A DNA stretch of 64,000 nt. Origin: Odobenus rosmarus divergens. Lineage: Eukaryota > Chordata > Mammalia > Carnivora > Odobenidae. The position numbers and the translations under genes were made by a program. Positions within the stretch are counted from its first letter, which is position 1, and each line of letters opens with the position of its first letter. Shown here one piece after another: positions 20,646 through 32,090 of the stretch. The notes beneath the pieces were generated by a model, which did not search any database, had not been told where the DNA came from, and worked only from the letters and a program-made list of their open reading frames with translations. Where the stretch lies: assembly GCF_000321225.1 (NCBI RefSeq), contig NW_004450949.1, positions 186,001 to 250,000 on the forward strand. The letters run 5' to 3'.

Positions 20646-21025
20646 CAGGAAGCCGTGTCTATACACACCTGTGTGTTGACCCAGGTACGCACAAGGTGAG
20701 TACATACACACACACACAGGTGTCCCCATCCCATCCTCCTAAAGACATGGAAACAGGGAAACTTCAATACATGTGGTCACAGATCTAGAAACAGCCAATA
20801 CTGATATTTAAAAGCAATGCTCTTAATAATTAGAATAATCACTCTACCCAATTTTATAAAGGGAAATAGAATGGTTGCAGACAAAAAAATGAACTCGTCT
20901 CAGAATCAAAAGTCCATGTCAGTCGAGGAGAAAATCCACCGCTCAGCACGGGATTGGTTGGAGGTGGCTTCTTTCCTGATTTAAATCTAACTCTTAAAAG
21001 TTAAAAATGAGAAGTATGTGGAGGG
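20646..21025. other. Unassigned, with short (CA)n
   Basis: A CA dinucleotide run at about 20704-20719. Otherwise nothing recognised. Confidence 0.4.
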
Positions 21026-21210
21026 AAGAGAAGCAGATTAAGAGTTAAGAGACCTGGGTTTTCATCCAGCTCTGTGGCTAATTAGCTGTGTGACCTTGTT
21101 GAGTGATTTAATGTCTCTGGACCTCCATTTCCTCATTTGTGAAAAGAAGGGGGTACAAAAGATAATCTCAAAGGTCCTTTTCAGTTCTAAAAGGCTGCAC
21201 GTTTAATAAC
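21026..21210 (+). repeat. MIR, sense
   Basis: 'GAGACCTGGGTTTTCATCCA', 'GCTGTGTGACCTTG', 'CCTCCATTTCCTCATTTGTG' and 'AAGGTCCTTTTCAGTTCTAA' follow MIR/MIR3 sense order. Confidence 0.85.
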
Positions 21211-22050
21211 TAAATGAGCTCTTTAGGAGAACCTGATGGGTGTCTAGAAATGTAAAGTCGTCTCTTTACTGTTATCACAAGCCCCTCTGAAGGGCTATCT
21301 GCATACGCCATTATAACATTAACATCCTTGGAGGGAGACTTGCTGTCCCTAGGCTTGTCTTGGCCTCTTTTCGGGGCTTCAGCCCCTCCTCGCTTTTGCT
21401 TACTCCTCCCTCTCTTGCAACCGGACTCCTGCCCAGAAGCTCAGGCCTGCAGCAAGGGGGTCCACTCCCTCCTGCATGGCATGGCTGGAACGTCAGATTC
21501 TCTTGCTCCCAGATTCCCTGTGGCCGTACATGCTTTTCAGTGGCTGGGGGCCTATTGGTCACGTGTTCTTGGCTTGCCTGATTAGACATCCCTCCATTGG
21601 TAGCACCTGCTCCATTCTCTGCTTACCCTTCCCATCTAACCAACTTCCTGAGTGCCTACTTTCTATTTTGACAAATGTGGAGGTCACTCCCGGTGGCATG
21701 TCTAAGTCAGGGTGGCAAGAAGCCCTGGACAGGGGGAGGAAACGGAGATGAGCAGGACCCCCTCCATCTTGCTGTTGTCAGGATGTAGGACTTGTCTGGT
21801 CCTCATGGGATACTAGTGATGTATTAGGCTTCAGCAGGACTTGTTCTTTACTGCCTCTGTCCCCTGCTGGCACAAATGCTTCCATCAGGAAATGTCTTCC
21901 ACACCCGCTCCCTTTCTATACCCACCCATCTTCCAGGGTCCACCTTGAATCTCATTTCCTCAGACTTCCAGGACCATGAGACTAAGTAGTCTCCTCTTCT
22001 CTATTGTTATCCAGCTCCCCGCCATCTTGCACTCTCCACAGAGCCGAATT
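21211..22050. other. Mostly unassigned pyrimidine-rich sequence
   Basis: Overlapping open frames on both strands (21311-21751) share the same DNA and resemble no protein I know. L2-like wording starts to appear from about 21840 but is too weak to call. Confidence 0.3.
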
Positions 22051-22054
22051 AACG

Positions 22055-22400
22055 CCTGCTTCTTCAGATCTCAGCTGAAAAGTCATTCTTCCTCCAGGAA
22101 GCCTTCCCTGATCTCCCAGGCAGACCAGATCCCCCTGCTATATATGCTCAGATTCCCTGTACTTTTCTTTCATCCTACGTAACAGGTTGCTAGCTAGATA
22201 TTTATTTATGTGGAGATTTGATTTCTGATGCTCTCTCCCACTGAGACCTTGCTTACTTTCTTGACTTTTTCTCTGCATCCTAATTACTTAAGATCTTTTC
22301 AGATAGTCTGCAACCTCCTTGAAGGCCAGAGCTGTCCCACCTTTCTATGGTACCTTTAAAGTCTCCAGCACTGTTCTTAATAGATGTTTACTGATTTGAC
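22055..22400 (+). repeat. L2 3' end, sense
   Basis: 'TCAGCTGAAAAGTCATTCTT', 'CCAGGAAGCCTTCCCTGATC', 'CTCCTTGAAGGCCAGAGCTG' and 'AATAGATGTTTACTGATTTG' are successive L2 3' landmarks. Confidence 0.88.
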
Positions 22401-22769
22401 ATTTCAGCTTTAAGAGACACGTTTTGATCATGAGTCTGAGTCTGTATTACATAAACTGTGGGACTTACTCCTGAACTCCACGTGCAGAAGAGGAGTTACC
22501 ACGGAAGGTCAGAGCTGTAGATGAATGTGGCAGGAGAAATAAAAAGGAAACACATTCTCTCTGGCATAAGGACACTCAAATCAGGGCACTGACTGGACGC
22601 AGCATGGGGGAGGCGGCAGTTGGAAGAGGTTTGGTCTTGGGATTTGGGGCCTAATTCCAACTGTCTGCATTCTATGGAGGGTCACTCAGCCTTCGGAGCT
22701 TTAGTCCTTCTCCATTTATTTATTTTATATTTATTGATTTACCTATTATTTTTAAAATTTTAACTTATT

Positions 22770-23530
22770 TTAATTTTTATTCTTTTTAGTTGCAGCAAAG
22801 TTACATAACATTAGATTTACTATCTTAACCATTTTTAGTGTATAGTTTAGTAGCCTTAGGTGCATTCACATTGTTGTGTAACTTTCCAGCCATACACCTC
22901 CAGAACTTTCTTGTCTTCCCCAAACTAAAACTCTGTACCCATTAGACACTACCTGTCCACTCCCCGCTCCTCTAACAATCATCCTTTGACCTTCTGTCTC
23001 TGTGAATTTGACCACTCTAGATGTCTTGTATAAGTGGAATCATACACTATTAGCCTCTTGTGACTGATATTTCATTTAGCATGATGTCTTCAAGTTTCAC
23101 CCATGCAGTAGCCAGCGTCAGTGCTTCCCTCCGCTTAAAGGCTGAATGACAGTCCATCTTATGGATAGACCACATTTTGTTAATCCATTCATCTGTCATG
23201 GACACTTGAGTTGCTTCCACCTTTTGGCTACTGTGAATACAGCTGCCATGCACATGGGTGTACAGATATCTCCTGGAGACTCTGCTTTCAACCTTTTTGG
23301 GGGGCATATACCCAGAAGTGGACTTGTTAGATCATATGGTAGTTCTATTTTTAATTTTTTGAGGACCAGCACACTATTTTCTATAGCAGCTGAGCCATTT
23401 TACATTCCCACCAACAAATGGTGCACAAGGGGTCCAACTTTCCGCATCCCCGCCAACACTTTTTCATTTCCTGGTTTCGGGGCAGCCTCCATGCTAGTGG
23501 ATGTGCGTAGTAGTGCTTTTCTGTAACGTG
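22770..23530 (-). repeat. L1M 3' end, antisense
   Basis: 'ATCTTAACCATTTTTAGTGT', 'CCATACACCTCCAGAACTTT', 'GAATGACAGTCCATCTTATG', 'CATATACCCAGAAGTGGACT' and 'CATTTTACATTCCCACCAAC' form the antisense L1M 3' end, about 760 bp. The 23146-23526 frame lies wholly inside it. Confidence 0.92.
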
Positions 23531-23599
23531 ATGTGATGGATGTGACAGTGCCCAGTGAGCTATAGAACAGGAGACACAGGTGGAGGGTGATCATTTCTG

Positions 23600-23835
23600 A
23601 GAAGTCATATGATACCCGGCACTTACCCAGGGTTCTGGACCCAGGCTTCCATTCCTTTTTGGATTCCGTCCAAGTAACTAAATCTCTTTTTGGTCTCTGT
23701 TTTCTCTGCAAAGATGGTGATGGGGCGGGAGTAGATGTGAATAAAAATAGCTGTCTTCTCTCCACAGGGTTGATGAAGCATCAACTGGGATAATACATGT
23801 GAAAACACTATGAAATGGAAACATCTATTTAAATC
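23600..23835 (+). repeat. Diverged MIR, sense
   Basis: 'AAGTAACTAAATCTCTTTTT' followed by 'CTGTTTTCTCTGCAAAGATG' and, after a short gap, 'AATACATGTGAAAACACTAT' keep the MIR order, weakly. Confidence 0.5.
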
Positions 23836-23894
23836 CAGGAGGTTGTTATTTACAGTCTTAAAATGATATTTGCCTGCTCTATAGTTGCCTACCT

Positions 23895-24350
23895 TTAGCA
23901 CATTCCACAGGAACTGTGAGGACTAGAAGAACCACAGAATGTGATGATTAAATTCAGAAATTCAGTCTGACCCGATCTGTTTTGGTTGGCAATCTCCCGG
24001 TGCAGTTGTCTCGTTTCGGGTTGAAGAAGCTTTATAGATGGACTGTGAGGAGGAAGTCTGTTCGAGGCTGGTGGCAGGTGGGCCTTCAGAGAGGGAAGCC
24101 CAGCTTTTGTTAAGCCTGCTGGCTGATTCCTTGTCAGTTTGAGATGATTTAATGGCCATGCACTTGAACTGCCCCCAGCCAAAAATCAATCTGGGACTGT
24201 GTAAGAAAGAAATGGTGAATTCTCTTTTGTGGGATGGAAGGGAGCAGGACAGGCAGTGAGGAAATGTCCAGCAAAGGCCATGGACTCCTTCTTAAGCACA
24301 TCTTTGGGTGTACCTTTTTTTTTTTCCTTCTTCCCCCTATGGATGTATCT
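23895..24350. other. Unassigned unique-looking sequence
   Basis: No repeat or RNA recognised. T(12) run near 24315. Confidence 0.3.
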
Positions 24351-24364
24351 TATGGGAAGCCCTA

Positions 24365-24585
24365 AGCATAGGAGTTAAATGTATGGACTATGGAGTCAGG
24401 CAGACTGTGTTCAAATCCTGGCTCTACCCAGGAGCCAGGGGAAGTTACTTTTCTTCTCTCCGCCTCAGTTTCCTCAGCTGCACGGGGATAATAAATTACC
24501 TACCTCCTATGATTATTGTGAGGATCAAATGTAACATATATAAGTGTACATAAATGTCAGGTATCACTGCTCCTATTATTAGAAA
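24365..24585 (+). repeat. MIR, sense, well preserved
   Basis: 'GGAGTCAGGCAGACTGTGTT', 'CAAATCCTGGCTCTACC', 'GCCTCAGTTTCCTCAGCTGC', 'GGGGATAATAAATTACCTAC' and 'TTGTGAGGATCAAATG' give nearly the whole MIR. Confidence 0.93.
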
Positions 24586-24659
24586 CACAGTATCTCCTAT
24601 ACCAGTTCAACTCTTTTAGTTGATTGAAATCATTGGCACGTTCTAATCTTGGTGTTCAC

Positions 24660-24805
24660 AGAAGTGGCATGGTACAATGGGAATCAGTCATGAAGGTAGG
24701 GAGGGAAACTGGATTCTTGTGGATCTGCCCCTAAACCGCTTGGCGACCTAGGGCAAGTCACTTACTTCTCTGGCCTTGTTTTCTTGATTCGTACCATGAA
24801 AGTTG
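24660..24805 (+). repeat. MIR fragment, sense
   Basis: 'GAAACTGGATTCTTGTGGAT' and 'AGGGCAAGTCACTTACTTCT' are MIR blocks. Confidence 0.65.
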
Positions 24806-24811
24806 CATGTT

Positions 24812-25080
24812 CTCAAGCAGATATTTATTGAACACCCAGTATGTTCAAGATATGTAGGTGATACAGAGAAGTGGTGGCTGCAGAAGCAATGGCCAGTGCG
24901 CGGGAGACGGGTTGAGGGGGAGGGCGGCAGACGCAGGGTCTCCCCATGTGTGAAAGCGTAGTGAAGGGGGCAGTGGGGAGGGACTCAGAGCTGCGGACCA
25001 CCTCTGCAGGGGTAGAGGAGAACCGGAGGATGCAGGGTAGTAGCAGTCGTGAAAAAGTCTGTTGAATAAATGAACACCTG
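24812..25080 (-). repeat. L2-like 3' end, antisense
   Basis: 'AGCAGATATTTATTGAACAC' followed by 'CCAGTATGTTCAAGATATG' and 'GTGATACAGAGAAG' is the reverse of an L2 tail. Beyond about 24880 the similarity fades into G-rich sequence. Confidence 0.55.
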
Positions 25081-25186
25081 AATAGCTGATCTGCAAGCCA
25101 AGGGTCAAGACCAAGTGGGTCTGTGGATGGTTCCAGGCTTGAGGTGGACACAAGGGTTACCTCCCCTCAACCTCTTGGGCTCTCCA

Positions 25187-25522
25187 GCGCTGGCAGCGCG
25201 GGAAAGGGAAGCAGAGAGGGAGAAAAGACCCACAGCGGCTTTCCCAGGACACCCAGAAGCCGGAACTTTGGGGCGCCAGCCACCGGGATGCGCAGACGCG
25301 GGTTGGAGGGAAGTCCGCGGCGGGCGCTCGCTGATTGGCCGGCCCGCGGACAAGGTGCGGGACAGAGAGACTCCAGAGCCCGCGGGCCCGGCCGCGTGTG
25401 CGTGTTGTCGGTCTGCTCGGGGACTTTTCCTTAGCGGAGAGCTGATACTGTTCGGCCCCAAACCTCACACTGAGGCGGACTCCAGCTACTTGAATTTCTG
25501 GCTGGCAATCGGCGGTCGGACA
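25187..25522. promoter_or_regulatory. CpG island, candidate promoter
   Basis: I count 33 CpG dinucleotides in about 335 bp of GC-rich sequence; the rest of the window is CpG-depleted. It contains an inverted CCAAT box (CTGATTGGCC at 25331-25340) next to a CCGCGG/CCCGCGG-rich core. No TATA box is seen. Direction is unresolved. A + strand transcript could use AAG|GTGCGG (GT at 25355). A minus-strand one could use GAG|GTAACC (GT at 25161-25160). Neither donor is strong. The island lies in the most SINE-poor part of the window. It could serve a neighbouring gene or a non-coding RNA. Confidence 0.7.
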
Positions 25523-25863
25523 ACCCTTCCCACCCCTGGTTTTCTGGATGAGATGTTGCTGGGGATGCTGTCCCCGCACCCCTGCTGTTCCCCACCCTGC
25601 CTGCTCCCCACCCTTGCACCTTCTCCCTAATCCTTCTATACTCTTTCGTTCCTCTCATTCCACCCCCCCCTTGGGACCATCCTTTCTCCCTTCGTTTCAT
25701 CCCGTTCCCTCCCTGCCAAATACATCCTGATTTTTAAAGAGGCTTCCTCTTAGCTTGAAATCCTGGCATGAAGAGGCAATATTTGACCTTTCCTGATTAC
25801 CAGGCTGTCATTTCTGTTGGTATGTGTGGGGGGAGACTCTCCCCCAGTCTTCTCTTACTGTCT
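25523..25863. other. C- and T-rich flank of the CpG island
   Basis: Pyrimidine-rich sequence (25570-25700) that gives long frames by lack of stops. No gene recognised. Confidence 0.35.
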
Positions 25864-25888
25864 CTTAAAAAAAAAAAAAATTACCCAC

Positions 25889-25938
25889 NNNNNNNNNNNN
25901 NNNNNNNNNNNNNNNNNNNNNNNNNNNNNNNNNNNNNN
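25889..25938. other. Assembly gap, 50 N
   Basis: A run of exactly 50 N, lying immediately beside the tandem repeat. It is probably a repeat-induced gap of nominal size. Confidence 0.99.
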
Positions 25939-26140
25939 AGACTCTCTCTCCTTCTCCCGCTGTCCCCCACCCCTAATGCAGGCGTGCACCGCCCCCCTCT
26001 CAAATGAATAAATAAATCTTAAAAAAAAAAAAAAGTGCGACTCTCTCTCCTTCTCCCGCTGTCCCCCACCCCTAATGCAGGCGTGCACCGCCCCCCTCTC
26101 AAATGAATAAATAAATCTAAAAAAAAAAAAAAAAGTGCGA
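25939..26140 (+). repeat. Minisatellite of ~99-bp units built from a SINE tail
   Basis: Two nearly identical head-to-tail units (starting GACTCTCTCTCC at 25940 and 26039) each contain a CT-rich part, GCAGGCGTGCACCGC, CTCAAATGAATAAATAAATC and a 14-16-base A run. They end in GTGCGA, after which the sequence diverges at 26141. The first unit abuts the N gap, so the array probably extends into it. The unit looks like the 3' half of a carnivore SINE including its poly-A. Confidence 0.9.
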
Positions 26141-27285
26141 GAAAGAGAGAAATCTAGAGACAGAGAGCGAGAGAGAATTTGACATTATTGTATAATTTAA
26201 AATTGCACAGCCTAGAGCCCACAAAACCGAGCATGTAATTACACACTTACTAGAGGTAACAGCAGTGCTGATAATTATTCTTTACACAGGAGAGACCCTG
26301 CTGATATCCCACAGTCAGAAAGTGGGAACTACAATATCTTTAATACCATCCTCAGAGACCCTCATAAGCAGAAGAGAAGTATGAGAAGGCTCACAGGGTC
26401 CAGAGCAATATCTTCATCGCGCCAGAATGTCAGGGGCTTTAGCACAACAGAAATCAATAGTTTCGAGTACATTTTTTGGTACAGTTTTTTTTTTTTCTTT
26501 TTTTGACCCAACCTGAGAAAGTACAGGGAAGGCAGAGGTACCGAATAGTACAAAACAAAACCTTCTTAATGGAAGACCTGTCTGTTTAGACATGTCATGC
26601 AAGGTCAGGTTATGAGACACGCGTTCTTCATCCTAGCAACAAAACAGTGTGTCTGGCGAGCTCCTCCTCCTGGAATGCTTTTGGTCATCAGGAAAGCCTT
26701 TTCATTTAAATCATAAACTGCTCCCTCTCCCCATGTCCCCTGATTGAGGCAGCATCTTTGCTTATCATCGGCTATAAAGTTATGTAGTATTTAGTCTCAA
26801 AAGAGAGAAGGAAAATATATGGGTCCTTGTTTCTAGGCACTTGACCATTTTCTTCTCCTTTCTTCTTATATGCAGGAAATGAGTTGGTTGCATTCTAAAA
26901 ATAAGGAAAGACCAAGATTAGTAGAAACATTGAGAAGATTTAAAACCATAGTCAGTGAACTCAACACAGTGAGGTAGAAGGTTTTCAGGTAGAGTCCACG
27001 TCCAAGTTTAATACTATCCTTGCTCTCAAACGGAGACCATGCATCTCTATCCTAACCACAGAAGCTGTGACAAATGGTTACCTATTTCTACCTTATGAGC
27101 ATAAGTCATAAGTGTGTAGTTTGCTCTTTAAAACACACTGCCTTGATTGTTTGCAGGTCGTGCTGACATTCTGACTTGTCAGTGTGTATGGTTTCAGTTG
27201 GGTTAATAAGCCATTCTAATTGGGGCCATCCTTCAACAGGAAAGCCAGCCAGTTTTGGCTGGAGGCTTAGGGGAAGAACCCTCTG
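26141..27285. other. Mostly unassigned sequence
   Basis: GA-rich stretch at 26140-26175, T-rich run at 26485-26505. No gene or repeat family recognised in the remainder. Confidence 0.3.
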
Positions 27286-27289
27286 ACTG

Positions 27290-27500
27290 ACTGATTACTT
27301 ACTGTGTGCCAGGCACTGAGTTAGCTGCATTAATGTACATTAGTCGTTGAGGACTTACACTCGCTCTGTGGGTTATAGAGTATCCTCCCATTTTAAAGAT
27401 GAAAAAACTGAGCCTCAAACAAGTGAGCTTGGCCAACATCACACAACTAATAAAGATTAAAGAGGTGAGACTCAATTGAAATCTAGCAACTGTTTGGTCC
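27290..27500 (-). repeat. MIR, antisense, well preserved
   Basis: 'TACTGTGTGCCAGGCACTGA', 'CCCATTTTAAAGATGAAAAA', 'ACTGAGCCTCAAACAAGTGA' and 'CAACATCACACAACTAATAA' form an antisense MIR. Confidence 0.92.
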
Positions 27501-28090
27501 GATGGGTGTATTAGGCCATTTCATTTTACAATTCAGGTCAGAGTGGCCCGTGAGTTTAAAGAGGCGTGTAGCTCAGAGCAGGGAGCTCCTTGGAGCTGGC
27601 TTTACAAAATGCCTTTTAGTGATGACGTCCCAACAAACAAAGAACATGGTGGCCAGGGGACCCTTTGGTAACTCCCCAGGGAAACAGATTCTGGGGCAGG
27701 CCGTCTCTAGGCTAGTCTGCACCTGGAGCCCAAAGAAAGCAGCAGCTAAGTGTTGGGTGACCTGAAGGGGGTTAGTTAGAGGACAGGCAGGTGTCAGCAG
27801 TGGGTGAGCAAAAAGAAGGGTACTGCCATGGGAAACAGGAAGCTGTTTGGGTTTGGCTCTTTTACACGTTCTGCCCAACTAGGCAGTGGCCTCAGGGGTT
27901 GGCATGGTGGCAGTCAAAGAAGGGAACAAGATGAGTTCCTGCCAGAGACCCAGGGCAGGAATTTCTTCAGGTCTCCATGGAAGAGAGCTAATCTGAGACA
28001 AAGCCTTTTAGGATCTTCAACTTAGGCTACCAACTCAGATCCACAAGTCCTTTCTCTTAAAACCATATTTGTGAATATCTATGAGAATTA
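27501..28090. other. Unassigned sequence
   Basis: No repeat recognised. Short frames on both strands without support. Confidence 0.3.
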
Positions 28091-28094
28091 TCAG

Positions 28095-28330
28095 ATCAAA
28101 AGCTTGCGCTTGACGTCAGACAGATCTGGCTTTGAGTTCCAAATGGGTGATTTATCAGCTATGTGGCTTTGAGCAAGTTATTCCCTCTGAGACTCAGTTT
28201 CTTTACCTGTAAAATGGGAATCAAACTCTCTCCTTCAGAGTCGCTATGGGGAATGAACAATATGTGTCACGGCACCTGGCACAGTCACTGATATATAGTC
28301 GAGGCTCTGTAATGGTTGGTTCCTTTCCCC
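28095..28330 (+). repeat. MIR, sense, well preserved
   Basis: 'GACAGATCTGGCTTTGAGTT', 'GCTATGTGGCTTTGAGCAAG', 'CTCAGTTTCTTTACCTGTAA' and 'GGCACCTGGCACAGTCACTG' form a nearly complete MIR. Confidence 0.93.
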
Positions 28331-29390
28331 TCTTCACCCTCCATCCATTTCTCACTCTCTCCTTCTCCCTCCCCAAATTCTGAAGCACCGAGGATTCAGG
28401 GGAAAGAATAGGTCCAAATAAAATGACACACCCCGGGAAACACCACTTGGGGATGAATCTCAACTTAGAGCGTCCGGGACAATCGCTCACCTCATGCATG
28501 GTGAGGTGTCCCTGTTGGCATGCCTCTCTCATTTCCAAACCTGGAGGCAAATTGAAGCCATCACGAATGTGAGAAAACAATGTGGGAACAGAATCACCGA
28601 TTCAAAGAAATAAACCTGCTAATACCTCTTTGCCACCTCCAAGATAGACAAGGCATATGGGGGGGAGGGCAGAGAGAGGGGTTATCTTGGAATCATTCAT
28701 TGTTTTTGTTGTTATTGGGTGTTGGTAGCCAAGTCTTTAGATTATCTGGAGCTGCAAGACCCTACTGTATAGGGGAGGAAGTAGAGGTTATTAATAACCA
28801 CTAGCACCCCCGAGCGAAGGGCTCCCTCTCCCCTCTGTAGTTCAGGAGGTGGAGCTTCTCTTTCAGTCTTCTTGCGCTTCCCCGGGGCAGTGGGCAGGTT
28901 GGAGAACATTGTAAAACATTTGACTTTGTGGTGTGTCTCAGGACTTTTCACCGTCTGTCCATCTCCCACTCCCACAGACCCCCAAACCTTCCCTCCTTTG
29001 TGCAAATCTGTTTTCACCACAGGGAGCACATGCTGTCTCTTCTAGCTACAACACTACTTGCTAATTCAACGATTCATCTTTAATGAGGCCCCCTGCCAAT
29101 GTTTAAATAGCATTCAGAACAAAGAAAAGGCAATATTTCCAAAACAGCTGCTTCTACTGCATCCTCATAGCTCACCTCTTCAGAAAATCAAGAAAAACGC
29201 AGAGGATGGAAAAATATTTGGTGATTATAAATATCTATCTATATATCTACAGATGGATGTAGATATAGATAACATGCTTGCCTCTGTGATGCCGGAAATG
29301 TTAAATATAAGCACCCTAAAAGTTTTGTGGGTCTCAGTACTGCTCTAGCCAGGTTTTTCTTATTTAGCTTTTTGGTTCTTTTTCAGAATT
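28331..29390. other. Unassigned; short CTAT/ATAG simple repeat
   Basis: 'TATCTATCTATATATCTAC' and 'GATGTAGATATAGATA' lie near 29230-29272, an imperfect inverted tetranucleotide pair. The rest is unassigned. Confidence 0.35.
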
Positions 29391-29397
29391 GTTTGGG

Positions 29398-29640
29398 AGG
29401 CATACACAAAAGTGGAAAGAGTGTGGGATTTGGAGTTAGAGCCATACAGGCCACCTTTTTGCTCTGCCACTTACTAGCTGTGGAAGTGGGCCGGTCACTT
29501 AAGCTCTCTGCCCATGTATTTTTAGTTGGTAAACTGGAGATTACACCATCTTCCTTTCTGGATATACGTTGACATGACTAGTACAGTATTTGGCAAACAG
29601 GAGGCATGTGATAAATACTAGAGAGTCATTTCCTGCTTAA
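29398..29640 (+). repeat. MIR, sense
   Basis: 'GTGTGGGATTTGGAGTTAGA', 'GCTCTGCCACTTACTAGCTG', 'GTCACTTAAGCTCTCTGC' and 'GTGATAAATACTAGAGAG' follow MIR order. Confidence 0.9.
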
Positions 29641-29874
29641 ATTCAGGCCCTTCCAGAACTTTCAGGCGTGGTCAGAGTCTGAAGGGCTCTGTTTGCATTT
29701 TCAGAAGTACTGCTTCAGTGGCCCCCAAGCAACAGAAAATGTTCACATTAGCCACCCCTAAATGTACCCACATTAGAATCATTCTTTGAATAAGAAAGGT
29801 GGAGGATGAAGGATCATCTAAAGAAAGTACCTGGTAAAAATTCATATGTGCCTTTTATTTATTTTTTTTTAAGG

Positions 29875-30005
29875 GAAGATTGAAAATAATGGAGACTAGG
29901 AAAAGAATAACCAAATAAACCCAAGGAAACTAGAAGGAAAGAATGAATACATTCTAATAAATTAATGAACTCTAAAACAGAAAAACAGTAGAATTTATTT
30001 AAAAC
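29875..30005 (+). repeat. Short L1 ORF2-like fragment, sense
   Basis: A-rich sequence with 'AAGAATAACCAAATAAACCC', 'AAGGAAACTAGAAGGAAAGA' and 'ACAGAAAAACAGTAGAA' resembles sense L1 ORF2 ('ccaaacccagcagaaggaaagaa...gaaacagaaaaacaatag'). Confidence 0.5.
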
Positions 30006-31195
30006 ACATCCAAGAAATGGTTTTTTGATGGGGGGTGGGTAGGTAAAGCTTGAGAAAAGTTGAATTAAGAAAAGAGAGAGAAATATTTAATATTAGGCCT
30101 GGGATAGGATATGTAAACACAAACGAAACTTTCTAGTTATTAGTGAAGGATGGAGCAGATGTTCAGAGAGGTATGGGGAAAGAGCCCAAGAAGGCAAAAA
30201 AAGGGAATGGGAAGGAGGAAGAAGCCAGGCCCTTGGGTCTCCTGCACTGGCTGCCTGGCTGTTAAAAATCTTGGAATTCCATTAGATGCTTTATTTGCCT
30301 TTTTTTTTTTTTTTGGCTTTAGCCATTTTGAAGCTGATTTTTAATACTTGCAGTTAAAGGAGAATTACCTATATAATTATGAAAATATCAAGTAACAAAG
30401 TGGTTTGTGTAGCATGATCTTAGTTTTGTTGAGCAAAATACCTGTAACTATAAAATAGAACCTGGAAAATGGTAACAATGGAGGTACTGGGTAATGGGAT
30501 TATGGGTGTGTTTTAATTTCTGCTTTTTGCTTATTTAATTAATTCTACATGTGTTGTCAGGAAAAGATTGCTGTTTGGACTTCACTAGCAGATTTGCATG
30601 GTCTAGCCAATCCGATTAGCTGGATCTCAGTTGTCTCCTTAGGAGTTCAGAGCCGGGCCTTGGAAGAAAGGACATGGGGCAGTGATGCTTCAAGAGCAGG
30701 AGGAGGGTGTGGCTGCAGCAAAGACCAGAGAGTTGTAGAACAACAGTGGGTGATATAAATGGGATGAGAGCTTAAGGGGCAAGTGGGCGGAGCTTGCAGG
30801 TGAATCCGGTGTTCATTAAGAAATCCCGCTAAAGGACATAGCTTTTATGTTTGGATACCCAGAAAAAGGGGAACCTAGACAGTTGTTATCATCAGGAATC
30901 ATTTGGTGGAAAGGAACAGAAATTCTTTCACACTTAAAGTTTAAAAAGGTTTCATGAAAGAAAATAGAGACATCTCATTGACCCCCAGTTGCAAAACCAC
31001 AGCCTGCTTTTTCTCCATATTTCTTTCTCTCTGTCTCTGTCTCCCTCTCCCTGAGTCTGTTGCTCTCTCTTCACTTCTCTCTGCTCTTGTGTTCATAGCC
31101 CAGATGCCCCTGCAAGCTTTGAAGCCCCCTGGATGACACCAGAGAGAGCCAGCCTCACCCATTCTGAGCTTCCAAGGCACATTATCTTGTGGGGC
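30006..31195. other. Unassigned, with T-run and TC-rich tract
   Basis: A T(16) run at 30299-30314 and a TCTC-rich tract at 31018-31080. No gene recognised. Confidence 0.3.
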
Positions 31196-31199
31196 ACTT

Positions 31200-31315
31200 T
31201 TCTATATTTGTTTCTTTCACCTTTATGAGCTCATTGATGGTAGAAATGAACTATTTCCTTTCTCTCTTATCACCAGAAAGCTGCTCAATAGATAAATGTT
31301 CCTTTTGAGTAACTA
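31200..31315 (+). repeat. L2 3'-end fragment, sense
   Basis: 'TATGAGCTCATTGATGGTAG' and 'GCTCAATAGATAAATGTTCC' are L2 tail-like blocks. Confidence 0.5.
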
Positions 31316-31870
31316 ATATGACAGTGCGAGTGAAAATACTTTGTAAACCGAAGTACCATGTAATTATATGATATTTTGTTGCGTTCATTCAAGGCAGCCT
31401 TTATTACATCTTTGCTCCAGGCCTGCTCCTACTAGAATGTTCAGGCAGGCCAGGAGAAAAACTCAAAATAATTTTACTAACTGATCTGGCTCAGACGTCA
31501 GAAGAGCTCTGGGATATGTAAAAGTGCCTATCGCCATACCTGGCACAGAGTAGCCTCTTACATTTTGTTAAGTCCCTGAAGATGGGTCTGTTCTCTCAAG
31601 AGAGGCCAGGGGCAGGATGCACAAAGTAGAACCAGATGCTCACAGAGGTTCCCCGAGGTCCTGGAGATTGTCAGTGAAGAGACTCTTTCAGTGGCTGGAG
31701 GTAGGTTACACCACAACTTATTAAAGAGCCTTAATGTCACATGGCTGTGTTGTTATTTATTTGACCTTTCTCATCTTTTGCCATGCTCATGTCCCTTTTA
31801 TGTCCAGAAACTATAGCTCTAAGGAACCCCTTTTTAAAATTTATTTGTCTTTTAAAATTAATTAACAAAT
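31316..31870. other. Mostly unassigned; short MIR 3' tail near 31510-31560
   Basis: 'CATACCTGGCACAGAGTAGC' near 31536 is a MIR 3' block. Otherwise nothing recognised. Confidence 0.4.
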
Positions 31871-31875
31871 AAGTT

Positions 31876-32090
31876 TTTATTTTATGTATTTATTTTTTAA
31901 TTTTTTTTAGAGAGAGAGCACAAGCACATGTCGGGGTGAGAGAGGCAGAAGGAAAGGGAGTGAGAATCGTAAGCAGGCTCCACACCCAGCATGGAGCTCG
32001 ACGCAGGGCTCAATTTCACAACCCTGAGATCATGACCTGAGCCGAAATCAAGAGCCAAATGCTTAATGAACTGAGCCACCCAGGTGCCCC
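31876..32090 (-). mobile_element. Carnivore SINE, antisense
   Basis: 'TTATTTTATGTATTTATTTT' tail, GA-rich part, 'GATCATGACCTGAGCCGAAA' and head '...GAGCCACCCAGGTGCCCC'. No clean target duplication is visible. Confidence 0.94.

Noticed and set aside
23146..23526. 126-codon + frame
   Set aside because: It is the antisense strand of an L1M 3' end.
25115..25630. 171-codon frame through the CpG island, with 103- and 140-codon frames in other phases and strands
   Set aside because: GC-rich sequence is poor in stops in every frame. The composition explains it better than a protein.
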